NCBI GenBank assembly: GCA_001695595.3
Contig: MBPM02000043.1
Location: forward strand, 62,001-126,000
DNA: 64,000 bases
Direction of reading: 5' to 3'
Source: Plasmopara viticola
Taxonomy: Eukaryota > Oomycota > Peronosporomycetes > Peronosporales > Peronosporaceae
The notes beneath the pieces were generated by a model. The model worked only from the letters and a program-made list of their open reading frames with translations. It ran no database searches and was not told the origin of the DNA. A program made the position numbers and the translations under genes. Shown here in pieces: positions 36,956 to 49,529 of the stretch. Every line of letters starts with the position of its first letter. The stretch's first letter is position 1.

Positions 36956-39900
36956 TTTAATAATCGTGTTTGTTTATATTGTAAATTACAAGCAGCCTCT
37001 CACGCACATTTTTAATGTGGCTCGACCGCGACAACATACGTGCCATGATAATAGCACTCTTGTTGGTGACGTTCATTAATTAACCTATCTGTGCATTCAA
37101 CTTGCTGTATGCCATGTGCCACTTACGCCATAAAGAACGTGGAGAGTCTCAGGTACTAAGCTAGCGCTGTGCGCAGTATGTAGTTTTTGGACCTGAACGA
37201 AGAATTTGGAAGACTATTAGACAGGGATGCTTCATATGGCACGCACGCGAAAGCAGTGCTATGCCAGTAGCGTAAGGCCACGTTGTTTGTGCAAGACGTC
37301 GCGACCCAAAAGGGGACCTTGTCAATATATTATCAAGCCATACAGCCTTGCTACGTGGGTTTAACAGACGGTGGTCGATGAACAAGCGCAGTATCCAAAA
37401 GTGTGTCACTGCCATTAATTTTAATGCAAGTATTCAACAATTACAGCATCTACAGCGACTAATATGAACAATGTATCGTGAGACCTAACAGCGCGCTTGC
37501 AAGTACTGTCGAAAGTGTTGGCCTTTGCACCCATGTTTATGGCCTTTGCCAGTTTTTAATCGACTGGCAAATACTTGTTTTATTATGAGTCCGGAAGGTT
37601 GAATATTAAACAATTGTGGCCGCTTATGCAACAGAGGCCCTCTGTAATTAATTACAAAGTAGATGATCAAATACCAGAGTTAGGAAGAACAACATGTAAG
37701 TGTGACAGGGTTTTTTACCGAGAAAACATGCAGAAATATATAAGATTTTCCGGCGAACAACCGTCACTTATTCCGGATCGATAAGCGCAATAGATTGCAA
37801 TTTAAAGACTGATTTGTTATGGCAATTTTTCAACTTATCTTTACTATAGTATCGTATCGTATATGTACTAAATTTATATATGAAATGTAGGCAAGGACTA
37901 CATCATCCCAATGTATTTCGAATTATCTCAAATATTAGGTGCACCAAGCCACCATTCTTTCAAAGCTTCTCTGAAAAAAGCAGCTTTTCGCCAAATGAAA
38001 AGCTCTTGCAAAAACTCACCTGACAGCGAAGATGCCTCAAATTAGAGACATTGAAGTCGAAAAGGCTTCGTCTCTCGAGATTTAAGCGTAAAATGTGTAT
38101 TCTCTATATCAATTTCACTGACTATGTAAAAATTTCATCCGCCAAGACAGGGAAGTCCATGACGATTTCGTCAACGCTAGGGACTCATGTTAGAAGGGTT
38201 AAGCCAGAGACGGCGAAGAGTCAGTAGTCAGTGCATTTATGACTTTATTTTATGCGATTAACCCTTCGTCAAAAAAAACACGTCCCGTAATAGGTATTAG
38301 GAAATTCAGGTCTGACTCGAAAGAAATGCAGTTTGGACGAGTACCACTCGTCTAATGCAGGTCATGGCGCCGAGGAGTATGCTCATCTGCTTCAAGCACC
38401 GCGAGGTCTCTCGTAAGATCGCAACCAGCGTGGCGTTTACAATAAGACCTTAGTTCAAAAAAATTGTTCTCTAGCGCTACCTATACAAACCTTTTAAGCC
38501 CCAGCAGTAGTTGTCGTTGGATGTTTTACTCGGCTCGTAAGAAGCCTTAATACAAGATTATAGTTGCTACTACAGTTTTAAGTGGCAAACTATGGAATCT
38601 TATTCTAGGATTAGGCGAACGTTCAAGGAGTAATAGTTTCTACTCAAGCACATCTACGACCGCGGACTTATGTTCAACTGGCGAAAACTAATTTCCAACT
38701 GTATCGGCTTCAACTCAATGTACGGACAAGCATTAAAAGCGTGATTTCGGGTCCGGCTGTAAAGTTGCTGCCGCCATGCCCCAGTATGCAGACGAAAGAA
38801 CGCATATGCCTTTTGAGGCACTCATTGTTTTAAACCTATTTTCGCAACGGGTTTTAAGCAGTTCTAAAAAAGGCATAAACCGCTCTTTCAACATATGCGA
38901 GAAAGAACAGCCGTGCCATCTCTTGGCACTCATCTGCTTTACAGCACAATTTGCATGCTGTCAAGCAGGGCCGAAACGCTTCGACCTCGCGCCTTTTCAA
39001 AAAGAAGCAACAGCTTGTGCGCGACTTAATGCGTACGCTCGAGATTGATCTTCGGATCAATCTGGCATCATGCCTCAGCTTCTTTAGGGCATTTAAAGCC
39101 TATCAGGAGGAGGTGGATTGCCTTGATCTAAATCGACAATCGCAGTTCTCGGCGCGACGTAGAAAGCTGCCTCAAAATGCCACTTTCCTTCGTAGTGAGC
39201 TTCAAAAGCGGCCGGTTGTTCTGCGTGAACAGCTCAATAAATTGCGCAAACTTAGACCTTATGACCAATACGACTGTGGATATGGTCCCAATAAGCCTCC
39301 ACATAACCATCTATACCCACCTTGGTAGCAAGATCAAGAGCAGAGAAACCCAGACATTTCACTAGAAGTTGTGGGGAGCCATGAAGTTAACTAGACCCGG
39401 AGTCTTGAAGATCCAAATATCTCTTCAGATGCAATGCGTGCAATGTTGGGTGCAATGCAAAGAAGCCAATTACCCACGTACGTAAAAGTTTTGATAAAAA
39501 GGTGTTGCTTCTTGCTCGTCAATACCAAACGTATCCTCTTGAGCGGTAGTTGAAACGTATCTAATAATAGTTAATTCTTCCAAGTAAAATGATTGAACTT
39601 TTCCTCATATCTTGTTGGCCGAGCCGAAATAGCCTTTACTCATTCTTGGTCTGCGCGAATTTATGGTGGCGTGCAACGTTGCTGAGTCCATTATCTTTAT
39701 TGCCAAGAACACACATTAATAATATTGACGGGAGCATAATTGGTCCTCGTGACCTCAAAACTTGCTTACTTGGTCGAAATAAAATCAAACAGTCACTTCA
39801 GAACGGCTATAGATGAGTGTATCGTAAGAGTTTTCTCGGGGAGTAAATTGGTCAAAAAAACTGCGTGGTTCCGCGGATAAACAGAACCAAGGCGCTCAAA

Positions 39901-40080
39901 TGTTTTTGTGACATCACTAACAACATCCATAGCATGCCTCTAGACATGCTTATCGTCATTGGTAGTGCCTCGTTTGGATTTGGTATTTGACTGAGTGCAT
40001 TGTACATCACGTCGTTCTTTAGTTTAAAAATTTTGCAGGAAGTGTTGCACTTTTTAGTTTGATATAGTGTTGAACCAATT
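36956..40080. other. Decayed sequence downstream of effector B
   Basis: This is collinear with 16,360-19,371. There is no intact gene. The main relics are 38,951-39,328 and 39,589-39,816 on the + strand. Confidence 0.55.
38951..39328 (+). pseudogene. Relic Arg/Leu-rich ORF (copy B)
   Basis: This 125-codon run is homologous to 18,339-18,638 and has a longer N-terminal part with a Lys-rich KKKQQ segment. Shared LDLNRQSQFSARR and KRPVVLREQLN segments make it the best-conserved reading downstream of the effector. No family is recognised and there is no clear start context. Confidence 0.3.
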
Positions 40081-43000
40081 GCCATTATATTGAATTTCGA
40101 GAATGAAATGTTAGTGACGAGTGCGAAGATCTCAATTTTCGCATCACGTCATGGGTTGACTTTTCGACGACGAAGGCTTAATAATCTATCACTGCTTAGA
40201 GGGGCAACTTAAAAGTCATTTTTGGCTTGACTAGGGTTTAAACATCCTTGAAGACAAAATAGATTTCGTTGAAAAATTTAATGATTGCAACAACCTAGAG
40301 CCAATGTTTGTTTGGAACATCGACATATATGACAATTTGTCGTGGCTAAAAATGCGATCGGTTAGCCAAGAAAGGCTTAAGTTGCCAGCTGCCAACTCTC
40401 ATACAACGTAACTCGCGTCTTTACTTTGTTTACGCACGGCTGTTTCAGCAGGCTTGTGCTCGAACGAATATGGGATGTACCCATACTACAAACATCTCCA
40501 TAATATGAACATGACTTCGTCATTAAATTCTTCCATAGCAGGTGCTCAAGATCCGCCGACAGCTTCTGCTATCCGAAGACGCTAAAATGAACGCTACCAG
40601 TGTGGGCAAGATAGCCTTACAGGTGTGTAATATTGCTCATTCGGCTGTGGGTTGAAGAAATGCAAGAAGAGAGCGGGGATGTAGTCCTTATTTCATCGGT
40701 GGGTGTCATAAAAGACTTCGTGGCTGACAAGGAGTCCTTATCTACTTGGATAACTGATAGCTCAGCTGGTCGTTCTGTCACGTAACCGCACTCAAACTAA
40801 AGCACTAAAAGGTACTAAACTTCAAAGTGCTCGAAGCTACAGAATTTGTTTTTCAGGAAACACGAAATATTGCTATAAAGCCACATGCGCCAACGATGAT
40901 CAAATTATTGGCGTTGATGGGTGGGACCACGTTGGCGACGTTTCATCTTAAATGTCGGTGAGGCTCACGTGACTGACGGCGACTGTCTTAAAGGAGCGTA
41001 CTGTGGTATGGAAATATGGGTGAAAGGCCAGAAAGTCCGATACTGCTCCTTTTGTCAATGATAAAGCATGTGCAGGCAAGAAACAGAGTATTGGCACTGT
41101 ATGTGTGCTTATGACAATTGCATTGAGACCTACTACGTCGTTGTGAGTCACACTCTGCTCTTTATAGTTCAGACTGCGATGATAAATTAGGCAATTCTCA
41201 TTGCTGGTAAATAGCGTTACAAGCTTTCTCTTTCAAAAAGCTGTAAGTGGACAATTTTTTGCCCGAGAAGTAATATCCGCGGGCCAGCTGACTAAGGCAA
41301 GAGCACATAATTAATACTAGTCTCGAACGTCCACACCTTCGTTTCCTACAAGAGCTTTAGATTGCTGGCAGAAGCCTCATCTCAGAGCCATTGACGCGCT
41401 AGAGCGAGCGCCCTAGCTAGAAATGAGTCAGAGTTCGTAGCTGACACACACCGTGGGTGCTTATTCCTTAAAGTTTGACAGGATTCGATGGTGAAACTAG
41501 CTGTGGTTTGCTGCTGACTGTACACTTAAGGATAAGAATATATAAAGAGCCCTTTTTAGTCCCGGCAAAGCCCCGCTTGCCGCAAAATTATGTGCGCCGT
41601 CGAACAATTGAAGTCAACTAAAGCTGTTCAGCTAGTTTTGAAGGGACACGATTCCGAATTTTTACCTTGTAGCTGCGGTTATCACTAATCATAACGAGAT
41701 TGTGGCTAGAAAGAGCTTTATCTGCAGCACCTAGCATGGGCAAGGGTACTTAAAGAAATGCGAGCTTAAGTCTTTTTTGCTGCTCTATGAATAAAGAGAC
41801 GTGCGGAATGGCATGGTGCGTGGAGTACAATGACACAGAAAATATGGAGGAAGAAAAATGTATGGTATTTGGCGTTTTCAATCTAAAATCAATTAACTTG
41901 GTGAGAAGGTGGATAGGCTTTTGCTAAAAGGCGCCACTTTTACGTATATATTGTCGCCGATGCGGGGCTATAGACAGAGTGGTCGCACTTTTTAATCTAG
42001 ATTTCGAGCTGAACTTATATGTATAGCCATAGCGTTTCAGGCTAGTCTGCATTCTCGTTTGTTCGATATATATTCTATACCTCCCTGTCTAGATGGAATA
42101 TGTGCACTGGGCCTTACAGTTTACATGTTACTTCTGAAAAGATCGTTGGATCATCAAAAGAATATCTTACATCTTGCACCAAATATGTTGATGGGCCTAT
42201 ATTTAAATCATATACAAAAAAAATCTCCGAATCAGTTGGCACAACTATTTCCAATCCTTTGGGGGGAACGTGCTGCCCTTGCACCTTCCTCGCTCAAAAA
42301 GCACTGAAAGCGCGTTTTACGATATGCAATACCATGAAGGGATTACATGTCAGTGTGTGTCACCCTAATTTGATCTAACCAGGAAACACAATTTCGTAGC
42401 TCCTAACACCCAGAAAGTGTGGAGGGAGATCGAAGATCGTTTTGTGATTGATTTTCAAATTAAAAGATTCCACGCGTGCACAATATTGCAGTTCCTGGAG
42501 TTATTTATCAACTAAAATGCTTATCCAGTTCTAATATGACTAGCAATTTAGTATATACACTTTATTGGTCCGTAATAGTGGCAAGGAGTATGTTCATTTC
42601 GGCATATATCAGAATGAAACCGGAATTCATACCGACAAGTCAGGGTGTCTTTCGTGCAAAAAATAAGTTTTTGCCATAAAACCTCTTCTTTGTATAACGA
42701 CTCGTTGCATTTTCTCCCCCAACACTTGTTGTGTATAGTCTAATAAAAGGAGGATGAGTACGCAAAGCCGGCTTGATCATACAAGCAAAGAAAGAGGCAA
42801 CTAAGGAGATTGGATAATCTTATGATGACCAACTCATTTTGAGTAAAGTTGGCTCGACCTTCACAAGTGTCGCTACACTAAAATTTACATCTATACTTAA
42901 GGCTGAGCCATGGCCGTGAGCAGTAAGCTTAAAAAGCTTTCCTATTACTGTTGCGCTCAGGCAGAGGAGGCTTTGAAATACATCACGGCGAGGATCACGC

Positions 43001-43855
43001 GCCGATCGTTCTCCCTCACCTGGCGATATACATCTTCGATCGATGATATGGGCCACAAAGAAGTCTCAGGTAGATAATAACGCTGTCAGAAAAAATAAAC
43101 TACCGGGTAGTTAAGAAAGGCACAAGACTTGACGTTAGACTCACCAATCTTGCAAAAGGTCTTACCCAAAAGCGTAAGGAATTTGATCCCAATGCTGCCG
43201 TCGCTGTAGGTTTAAATGATCAGCATCTTTATGCCCGATCAAGCTTGCCATCAGTAGGCGTACGAGTGCGAAGCCTACGAGCTGAGCTCATCTCAAGGTC
43301 CAGAGTGATGACGGTTGGTGCAGTTTTTTTCGGGAGCGTAGTGGTGCGGGACATAAGTTGTAAGGCACGGATTCGCTAAGGACTAAAGTCTAGTATTCAC
43401 CTCAGCAAGCTGTATCAAGGGTATTGCTCGATTTACACATCTATTTCGCTGAAGCTGTCAAAATGACGATCGGAAAAGGTAAATCTTGTACTTTTTACTT
43501 AGCGCTTAGCTCATTTTTTACTGACCCCAGACGTCGCGTGATGTGTGAGACCGCTTAGTATTTTCTTAAAAGACTTCGCGCGGGACCAAAAGTTGACTCG
43601 AAGATCCGCAATTTCCTTACTATGGGCATTTGCGGAGGCCTGGAACCAATGTCAGGTACGAACACGGATGGTTTGGTAGGTACAAACATGTATTTCTCTG
43701 CGGACTGTGAATATGTTTTCTGAAACACTGTCTTTCAATCCTGTGTCATATGAACCCTATTCCTAAAAAGCTGGGTCTTGTCGAGCACCGTCGCTTCATC
43801 ATCAAAAAGAAATGGATCGTGTGATGTATGTAAGGTTAAAAATGCTCCCAAGTAG
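40081..43855. repeat. Tandem segmental repeat, partial unit C
   Basis: This third copy matches the first ~3.8-4 kb of units A and B and ends near 43,855, where similarity to 23,147-23,180 of unit B stops. It is clearly more diverged from A and B than they are from each other. It carries an internal deletion of roughly 0.27 kb near 40,195, where unit B has 19,487-19,747. Some reading frames interrupted in A and B are open here (for example around 43,140-43,350 on the + strand), so it preserves independent information on the ancestral sequence. It does not reach the position of the effector gene. Confidence 0.88.
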
Positions 43856-44753
43856 TATTTTTTTCTCAATACTTATTATACGACCTTTGCGAGGCTTCAA
43901 TTATAGCACGGCACGCAGCTCAACACCCAAACTTTGCCGACTAGACGCTATATGATATAAAAGTTTTCTTCATGTCCGTGTCCGTCTTGTCGTCAAAATA
44001 TAACTCAGAATATTTTCTGTATGACGACCTACAAAACTTCTTCAAGAAATTGCTAATAAAAAGGGATCCATACTTGCCGTCGTTAGTATTATGTGTGCTA
44101 ATACTTAATTAGTGTGATACGGATTGACCAGCAAGTGATCGTCTGCTTAGTGCAAAGCCTTCTTTAGGTATATGTGTTTGATATACGGCCCGGTGGCAAA
44201 TCTGTATTTTCAAAGAATGGCGGGCACATCACTCTGCAGAGGGCTACGTAAGAATAATGTCGCAACCCGCCACAAATTTTAGTACTAATAGATGAGTGCA
44301 ATTTAAATTTGTTCTGCTGTAGTAAGGTACAAAGTAAACAATGATGTGAAAAGCAATCGTCCCACCTCAAGTATTTCTAATAGTTCGGACTTTGCAATTA
44401 GCGTAGTACGCATAGGACACCCTAAGTTCCTTAAGTGCTGTCTTCAAAAGCTAAAGCGCTACTTCTGATGATTAGTTTAAAAGACTCACACACAGTGCGG
44501 ATCTATTCGAAAAAAAATCATTAGCGCGAGGACATGGTGGCGCTATGAATTTTCCTGTAGACCAGAATCAAATCGGTAAATGGTTTCAATTAGAAATAGA
44601 TTTAAAATTCAGCATTTTATAAAAAAATTAGATTGAATGGAAAATATACTCCTCCAAAACAAAAAATGATGTAAGAGCAAAAAAGTATACCTAGCAATGA
44701 ATATTCTAAAAACAATGGCATAAATATACATGTAAAAAATATAAAATAGGGGA
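43856..44753. other. Unassigned AT-rich stretch between unit C and the MULE relic
   Basis: No gene, repeat or known motif was recognised. Similarity to the 20-kb unit ends at its left edge. The right part (44,600-44,750) is very A-rich. Confidence 0.5.
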
Positions 44754-45989
44754 TTGATACGTTTAAGTAGTTATTTGACCGCATACAATGTGCGAGCAGC
44801 TATTAGTTATAAGCGAGTATTTTATGCGCTTGCTCCATACGCATTACGCGGCGTAGCACTGGATGGAACTTTTCTCGAAAACAAAGTTGGAGGTGTGCTG
44901 TTGGTGGCGTGTTTCTCAGAAGAGAACAATGAGATTCGGATTGCTGCAGTCGCATTTGTCAGCGGTGACACTAAAGCAAATTGGTCGTGGTTTATCAAGT
45001 TCCTGATCCAGCATTTAGCTGTACTTATAGCCTCCGTAATATCTGATCGTTACAAGCGAAAAGTGCAAGCGATGAAAGAAAATAGCGAAGAGATACCACA
45101 TTTCTTTTACTTACGCCACCTCATGGAGAATTTAAATCCAAACTTTAAAAAAAAGACGCTGAGGAACATACATGGGGCTTAGCGCGTGCACTGACCAGGC
45201 AATCGTTTGAAGCCGAAGTAGAAGGCCTGATAAGGCTAAATCGCGAGATAGTTGAATGGCTGGCTGACCTTGGCTATGGGAAGTGGTCTATTGCCTATAG
45301 TCCATGCTCACGACATGGAATGCTTACTTCCAAAACCGTTGAATTCATGGACAACGCGCTGAAAAGCATCCGTGAATGCCGATCTTGGATTGTATGATGG
45401 CAATTGAACGCTATGTCGGTACGAAGTGGCTCGAATTTGCTGTACATACCAAACGATGGGTGTGATTACGTCTTATGCTGCCATTTGCATCACTTCAATG
45501 CTTAAGTGTACGAGGAAACAATTCAAGTATCTCCAAGTGCAACTACAACGTTTGTTGTGTCGGTTCAAATTAAAAAAACAAGCCAATGGAGTATGCTGTT
45601 TAGGTAAACAGTACCAGTGGTGCGGTTATGTGAAGGATTTGAATGCTCCATGTCGACATCTCATAGCAGCATTCAAGTTTTCGAATCAGCTGTCACGTGC
45701 AGAATTGTTATTTGGGGATATGTGGTCAACCAAAATGTATCTACATGCCTTCGATGTAGCACTCGAATTGAAGCCATTTGTGACGATAAGTAGACTGATA
45801 GAGAGTGAGCATATTCCACCGAATCCGTGCAAAAGAAAAGATCGACCCAAAAAGAGAAAAACGAATCACAGCATGCTACATAAGAAGATGACACGCCAAA
45901 AAGTGTTAATCGATGCGGCAGCTGTGGTCAAGTTGGACACGACAAGCGTCGATGCACCAATGCGCAGCATAAAAGTATATTTTCCTTAG
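44754..45989 (+). pseudogene. Mutator-like (MULE) transposase, frameshifted remnant
   Basis: The first open run (44,754-45,182) carries the MULE catalytic-core signature: LDGTF, then GGVLLVACF, a WSWFI segment and a later ISDRYK. These hold the first two acidic catalytic positions of the DDE domain. The frame is lost near 45,180 and continues readably in another frame to about 45,400. The second open run (45,426-45,989) carries a SWIM-like zinc segment (GYVKDLNAPCRH) with its first Cys replaced. A CCHC zinc knuckle is readable at 45,914-45,955 in a different frame. At least two frameshifts make it inactive. The N-terminal region is absent here. Confidence 0.82.
45914..45955 (+). other. CCHC zinc knuckle coded out of frame at the MULE C-terminus
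   Basis: In this frame the translation gives C-X2-C-X4-H-X4-C (CGSCGQVGHDKRRC), a perfect zinc knuckle like those at MULE transposase C-termini. The long open run over the same bases uses another frame, so one indel separates the two. Confidence 0.8.
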
Positions 45990-46012
45990 TGAGTTAGGTA
46001 TTTTATTTTTTT

Positions 46013-47339
46013 GGGATTCGTAAAACTGCCGGTACCCTTTTGGTAAACTGCCGGTACCCCTTGATTTTAGCCAATGAGATTACTTTATTCTATCAATGGG
46101 ATCAGTTTATCTCTGTTAATGAACGCAGTGCTTTTCAACCAATAAAAAGGGAAAGAAATACCCATCTGGTACCCCTTTTTCGTAGACTGCCGGTTCTCCC
46201 TGATTTTGGCCAATGAATATAGGAGCAATTCCGTCGAAGAGAGCAATTTTTTCTGTCAATATAAGCAGCACTGAACAAGTCTTCGAAATGCGCCTTCCTC
46301 TACGTTGTCTTTCCTTCATGAGTATACGCATTTGCATGACTCTTGGGTATATATATATGATTTGAGCAACGTGATTTACACAGTACAACTATCATTCAAA
46401 TATCATTTACAGTATCAAAATCTGCCAAAGAAAAGTTTTGAAAAATGAGAAGTAGAAAGGTCAAGCGCATTACAAAAAAAATGCTTGCATACCGATAGAT
46501 GGCACAGTCGCTGGCGCTGTAGGTTGGGCTCGTTGCCGACATGTTCTGGCATTGTTGACACTCGCGTTGCGCTGGCGTAACGACGTCAGTATGCGACTTG
46601 GGGTGACTCCAGCTTGTGTGAGATCCACAACAGCCTGTAGCTCCGAGATTTCAATGGCGCGACCGCTTGGGTGAGCCGATGGATGGATAAAAGGTTCGTG
46701 GTTGTGCTCTCTCGACGTGACTTCAACCTTCCAAAAGAATGGTGTAGACTTCATGATCCGAATTGTAATCCTGTAATTACGGTTAAACTAAAAAACAGGT
46801 CGCTAAATGCCTGAAATAACTCACTTGCACTTGCAGTCAGCTTTCTGGCTACTTCGTAAGCGTTCCCGGGAGCTAAAGGTAGAGAGGTATATTTTACCGG
46901 CCTCTGTGCATCCATCGTAGGACAAGAGTTTTGGGCTTCCTTCCTTTCTTTCGCCTACTTGTTCCACACTTAAAACGCAAAGCTTATAACCTTGGGCGCA
47001 CGCGTTCATGAGAACCGCCGACTCTGCCTCTTCCAGAGTGCTGAACGAGAGCTCTCTAGGGGGTTGCATAGTGTTAATTGCGAGAAAAAGAGTGCGAGAA
47101 GAGTGATATAGAAAGTTGATGTTGAAAAGAGTGATATTGAGAAGAGGTGAGGAAGAGTTTTTTTTAAAAAAAACAAGGAGTACCGGCAGATGACAAAAAG
47201 GGGTACCGGATAGGTATTGCCTTCTCTTTTTATTGGTTGATAAAACACTGTGTTCATTAACAGATAAACTGCTTCCATTGATAAAATGAACTAATCTCGT
47301 TGGCTAAAATCAAGGGGTACCGGCAGTTTAACAATTCCC
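46013..47339 (-). mobile_element. MULE with long terminal inverted repeats (MULE-B)
   Basis: The left end (46,013-~46,200) and right end (~47,195-47,339) are inverted copies of each other. Both contain an aaactgccggtacccc motif followed by a shared ttgattttagcc segment, an atcaatgg segment and an aaccaataaaaag segment. The left end has the terminal motif twice. T-rich DNA flanks both sides (possible duplication, not provable in oligo-T). The inside holds only a transposase N-terminus on the - strand, so the element is a deletion derivative. MULE-A is the same family in opposite orientation. Confidence 0.82.
46470..47069 (-). pseudogene. MULE transposase N-terminal region with one intron
   Basis: Exon 1 (47,069 to about 46,820) gives an 80-residue reading with a LSYDGCTEAGK-like segment and ends in a Cys-Lys-Cys. 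An intron of about 60 nt with a GTGAGT donor and an ACAG acceptor (about 46,818 to 46,766) joins it in frame to exon 2, which runs to 46,470. Exon 2 has FFWKVEVTSREHNHEP, the WRKY/FAR1-like zinc region (Cys, Cys, His-X-His) typical of the DNA-binding start of MULE transposases. The catalytic domain is missing; the reading stops at 46,470. Confidence 0.7.
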
Positions 47340-49506
47340 TTTTTTTTTCTTTTATAATAGTTATTTCCTTCGTAGGTAGATTTTTTTCATTTTTGGTGAG
47401 AAAGTTGTCATCCAAGGTAGATATCCTCCGTTTAAATATATTTTTTCCAGTTATTTTTTTTTGAATTTGAAAAAAAGTATATTTTTTCCGTTCTGCCTGA
47501 GAAGTTCTATTGAAGACAATTTTACATTTAAAAATTCCGATTAACTCTACTATAACTAACCAAAGTGTAAATACCACATTTTGTAATTGTAGGAGCTGAA
47601 TCTAAACACCTCAATTTATTGCATGAAGTAAGTTCAAATAATCCTATACTTTTCTTGATATTAATGCTTTCATCAATAAAACTGTATGGACAACCCGAGG
47701 CCATCCAACCCAATTAATCAACTCAATCACTCGTGTCGTGGTAAGGGGTCACAGTCTTTAGCCTTTAGCAAATATAACCAATTATAAATTTTGGACCGGG
47801 ACTAAACATTCGGCCGCATAATTGCTCTCTGACTCATGACGAACTCTACTTAAATATAGCTAATTAAGTACTGACTACGTAAAAACTGTACTCATGTATT
47901 AGGAAAAGGACCCGTTCCGAGGGTTATCTTATACCCGGTGCAGACAATTCTTGTAGATCGAGTAAAATTCTTTATTGCGACCAAATGCGGTGCTAGATCC
48001 ACGTTGTTAGGACGCGTAGGATTGATATTATTTTTGATCCAAGTTCCATTTGTAAACTTTACGCAAGGAGTGGCCATCGGCAATCCCTCTGGTGTACGAA
48101 AAAGGTAGATGTACGGCTTAGCCAATAACCTGCATCAACTGGGTAACATTGGACTGAAATCTCTCACTCGTGTAGCACCCGGAAGTTGCCGTGTTAAAAT
48201 GACTAACGCCACGTGATATGTAGTCTCAGTACCAAAAATTTCACCCTTAGGTTGCCGTTTCTAATTTTACCCTCTCAGCACTATTGGCATCGTGTACGAG
48301 AGTATTCCAGGTCAAAACTTCTCTTCAGATATCGCCGTGGACTATGCTTATCAATAATGAGGAATTTGCATGTACAGTGGGTCCGACGACAGTTCAAATA
48401 TCTTTTGGGGCGTACTCTCGGGTAAAGAAGTATGTTGACAGCAAAATCGTTTCGCCGGAGCGCCCAAGGCTTTTTTTGTCGTCTTCATCACCCGAAGGCG
48501 TTAATCACTTGGAGAAGGCAAGTGAAATTATCGCGCTCAACGTCATGATGGAGATGGAATTTTCTTCAAAGCTTTCTTTGCCCGTGCTATTTTAAAGCGG
48601 CCGAGCCATGTGTATCTGCCAATCAGTGCACAGCCTTTGCCACAAAAGCCGTTTTCGTGTAGATTTTGGTCTATTGTGAAATGGTGGTAGCCTTTTAAGC
48701 TTCCTGTTAGGTTGTTGTTACAACCAAATAACTTTGGTAATGATGGCATGGGGGTTCTAGATAGTTTTCATTCCCCTCGTGTCGGATGCTTAGTGATTTA
48801 AGCGCGAAATTCACGATCCAAAGAGGTAGAAACATTTTAATAAGCCGCTACGTTAGGCTGGGTTCTATATTGCAAACATGGCTTTCCGCTAAAAGGAGTT
48901 TTGAAGGAAGATTGCACGACATGCACCCTATCAGTATTATTACTGGTGTGCTCTTAGTAATGTTTATAAGTGTTTACAAGTAAAATAAGTCCTTGCCATA
49001 GTCGCGGCTGCAAATTCGACCAATTGTATTGAACTAGCGGTATGGCCAGAGCACACAAATACTTTTGAAGCAGGCCACTAGTATAGCCAAACACATCATT
49101 AATCTTGCAAATATCTTCTCGGCATGGAATAACGCTTTTTATCTCGCACATTATTTAACGTTTGGTACCGCTCTGCTCACGTTCTCGGCTCAATTTACCA
49201 CCTGCCATTAAGCGGAACACACCTCCAACCCTACACAACTTGCCCGACTGTCAAGTCATTAACACAACCGTTTGAATCTCGACTGCATCGTCCCAACCCC
49301 TTCATTCGCAATGGTGAGAATGATGCCAAGGTAGGCTAATAAACAAATGTCTGGTACAGACTTTACCCAACGTCGTTAATCATTTTGTGTCAGCACTTGT
49401 TCAGTATAATAACGCTTCGTTGCCTATCAATTTAGTTAAATGACACGACAATCAACCTGTTCTCATCCAGCTGTAGAGCAATAAAAGCATAATTTCTACA
49501 ACATTA

Positions 49507-49529
49507 CCCAAGCAGCCAACCTGCTTGGG
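49507..49529. repeat. Perfect 9-bp hairpin
   Basis: The arms are cccaagcag (49,507-49,515) and ctgcttggg (49,521-49,529), with a 5-nt loop. Confidence 0.8.

Larger units (their letters stand above)
19372..40080. repeat. Tandem segmental repeat, unit B
   Basis: This is the second full unit, collinear with unit A throughout. It is about 1.3 kb longer, mostly because of a SINE-like element at about 32,967-33,288 and a MULE fragment at about 35,988-36,955, both absent from unit A. It carries the intact copy of the effector-like gene. A stretch near 22,130-22,165 is also present in unit C in related form but missing in unit A, so unit A has lost it. Confidence 0.93.

Noticed and set aside
1..43855. 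Integrated giant-virus segment
   Set aside because: Considered because such inserts exist in oomycetes, but I could find no capsid, polymerase, helicase or capping-enzyme motif in any frame, so it stays a hypothesis only.
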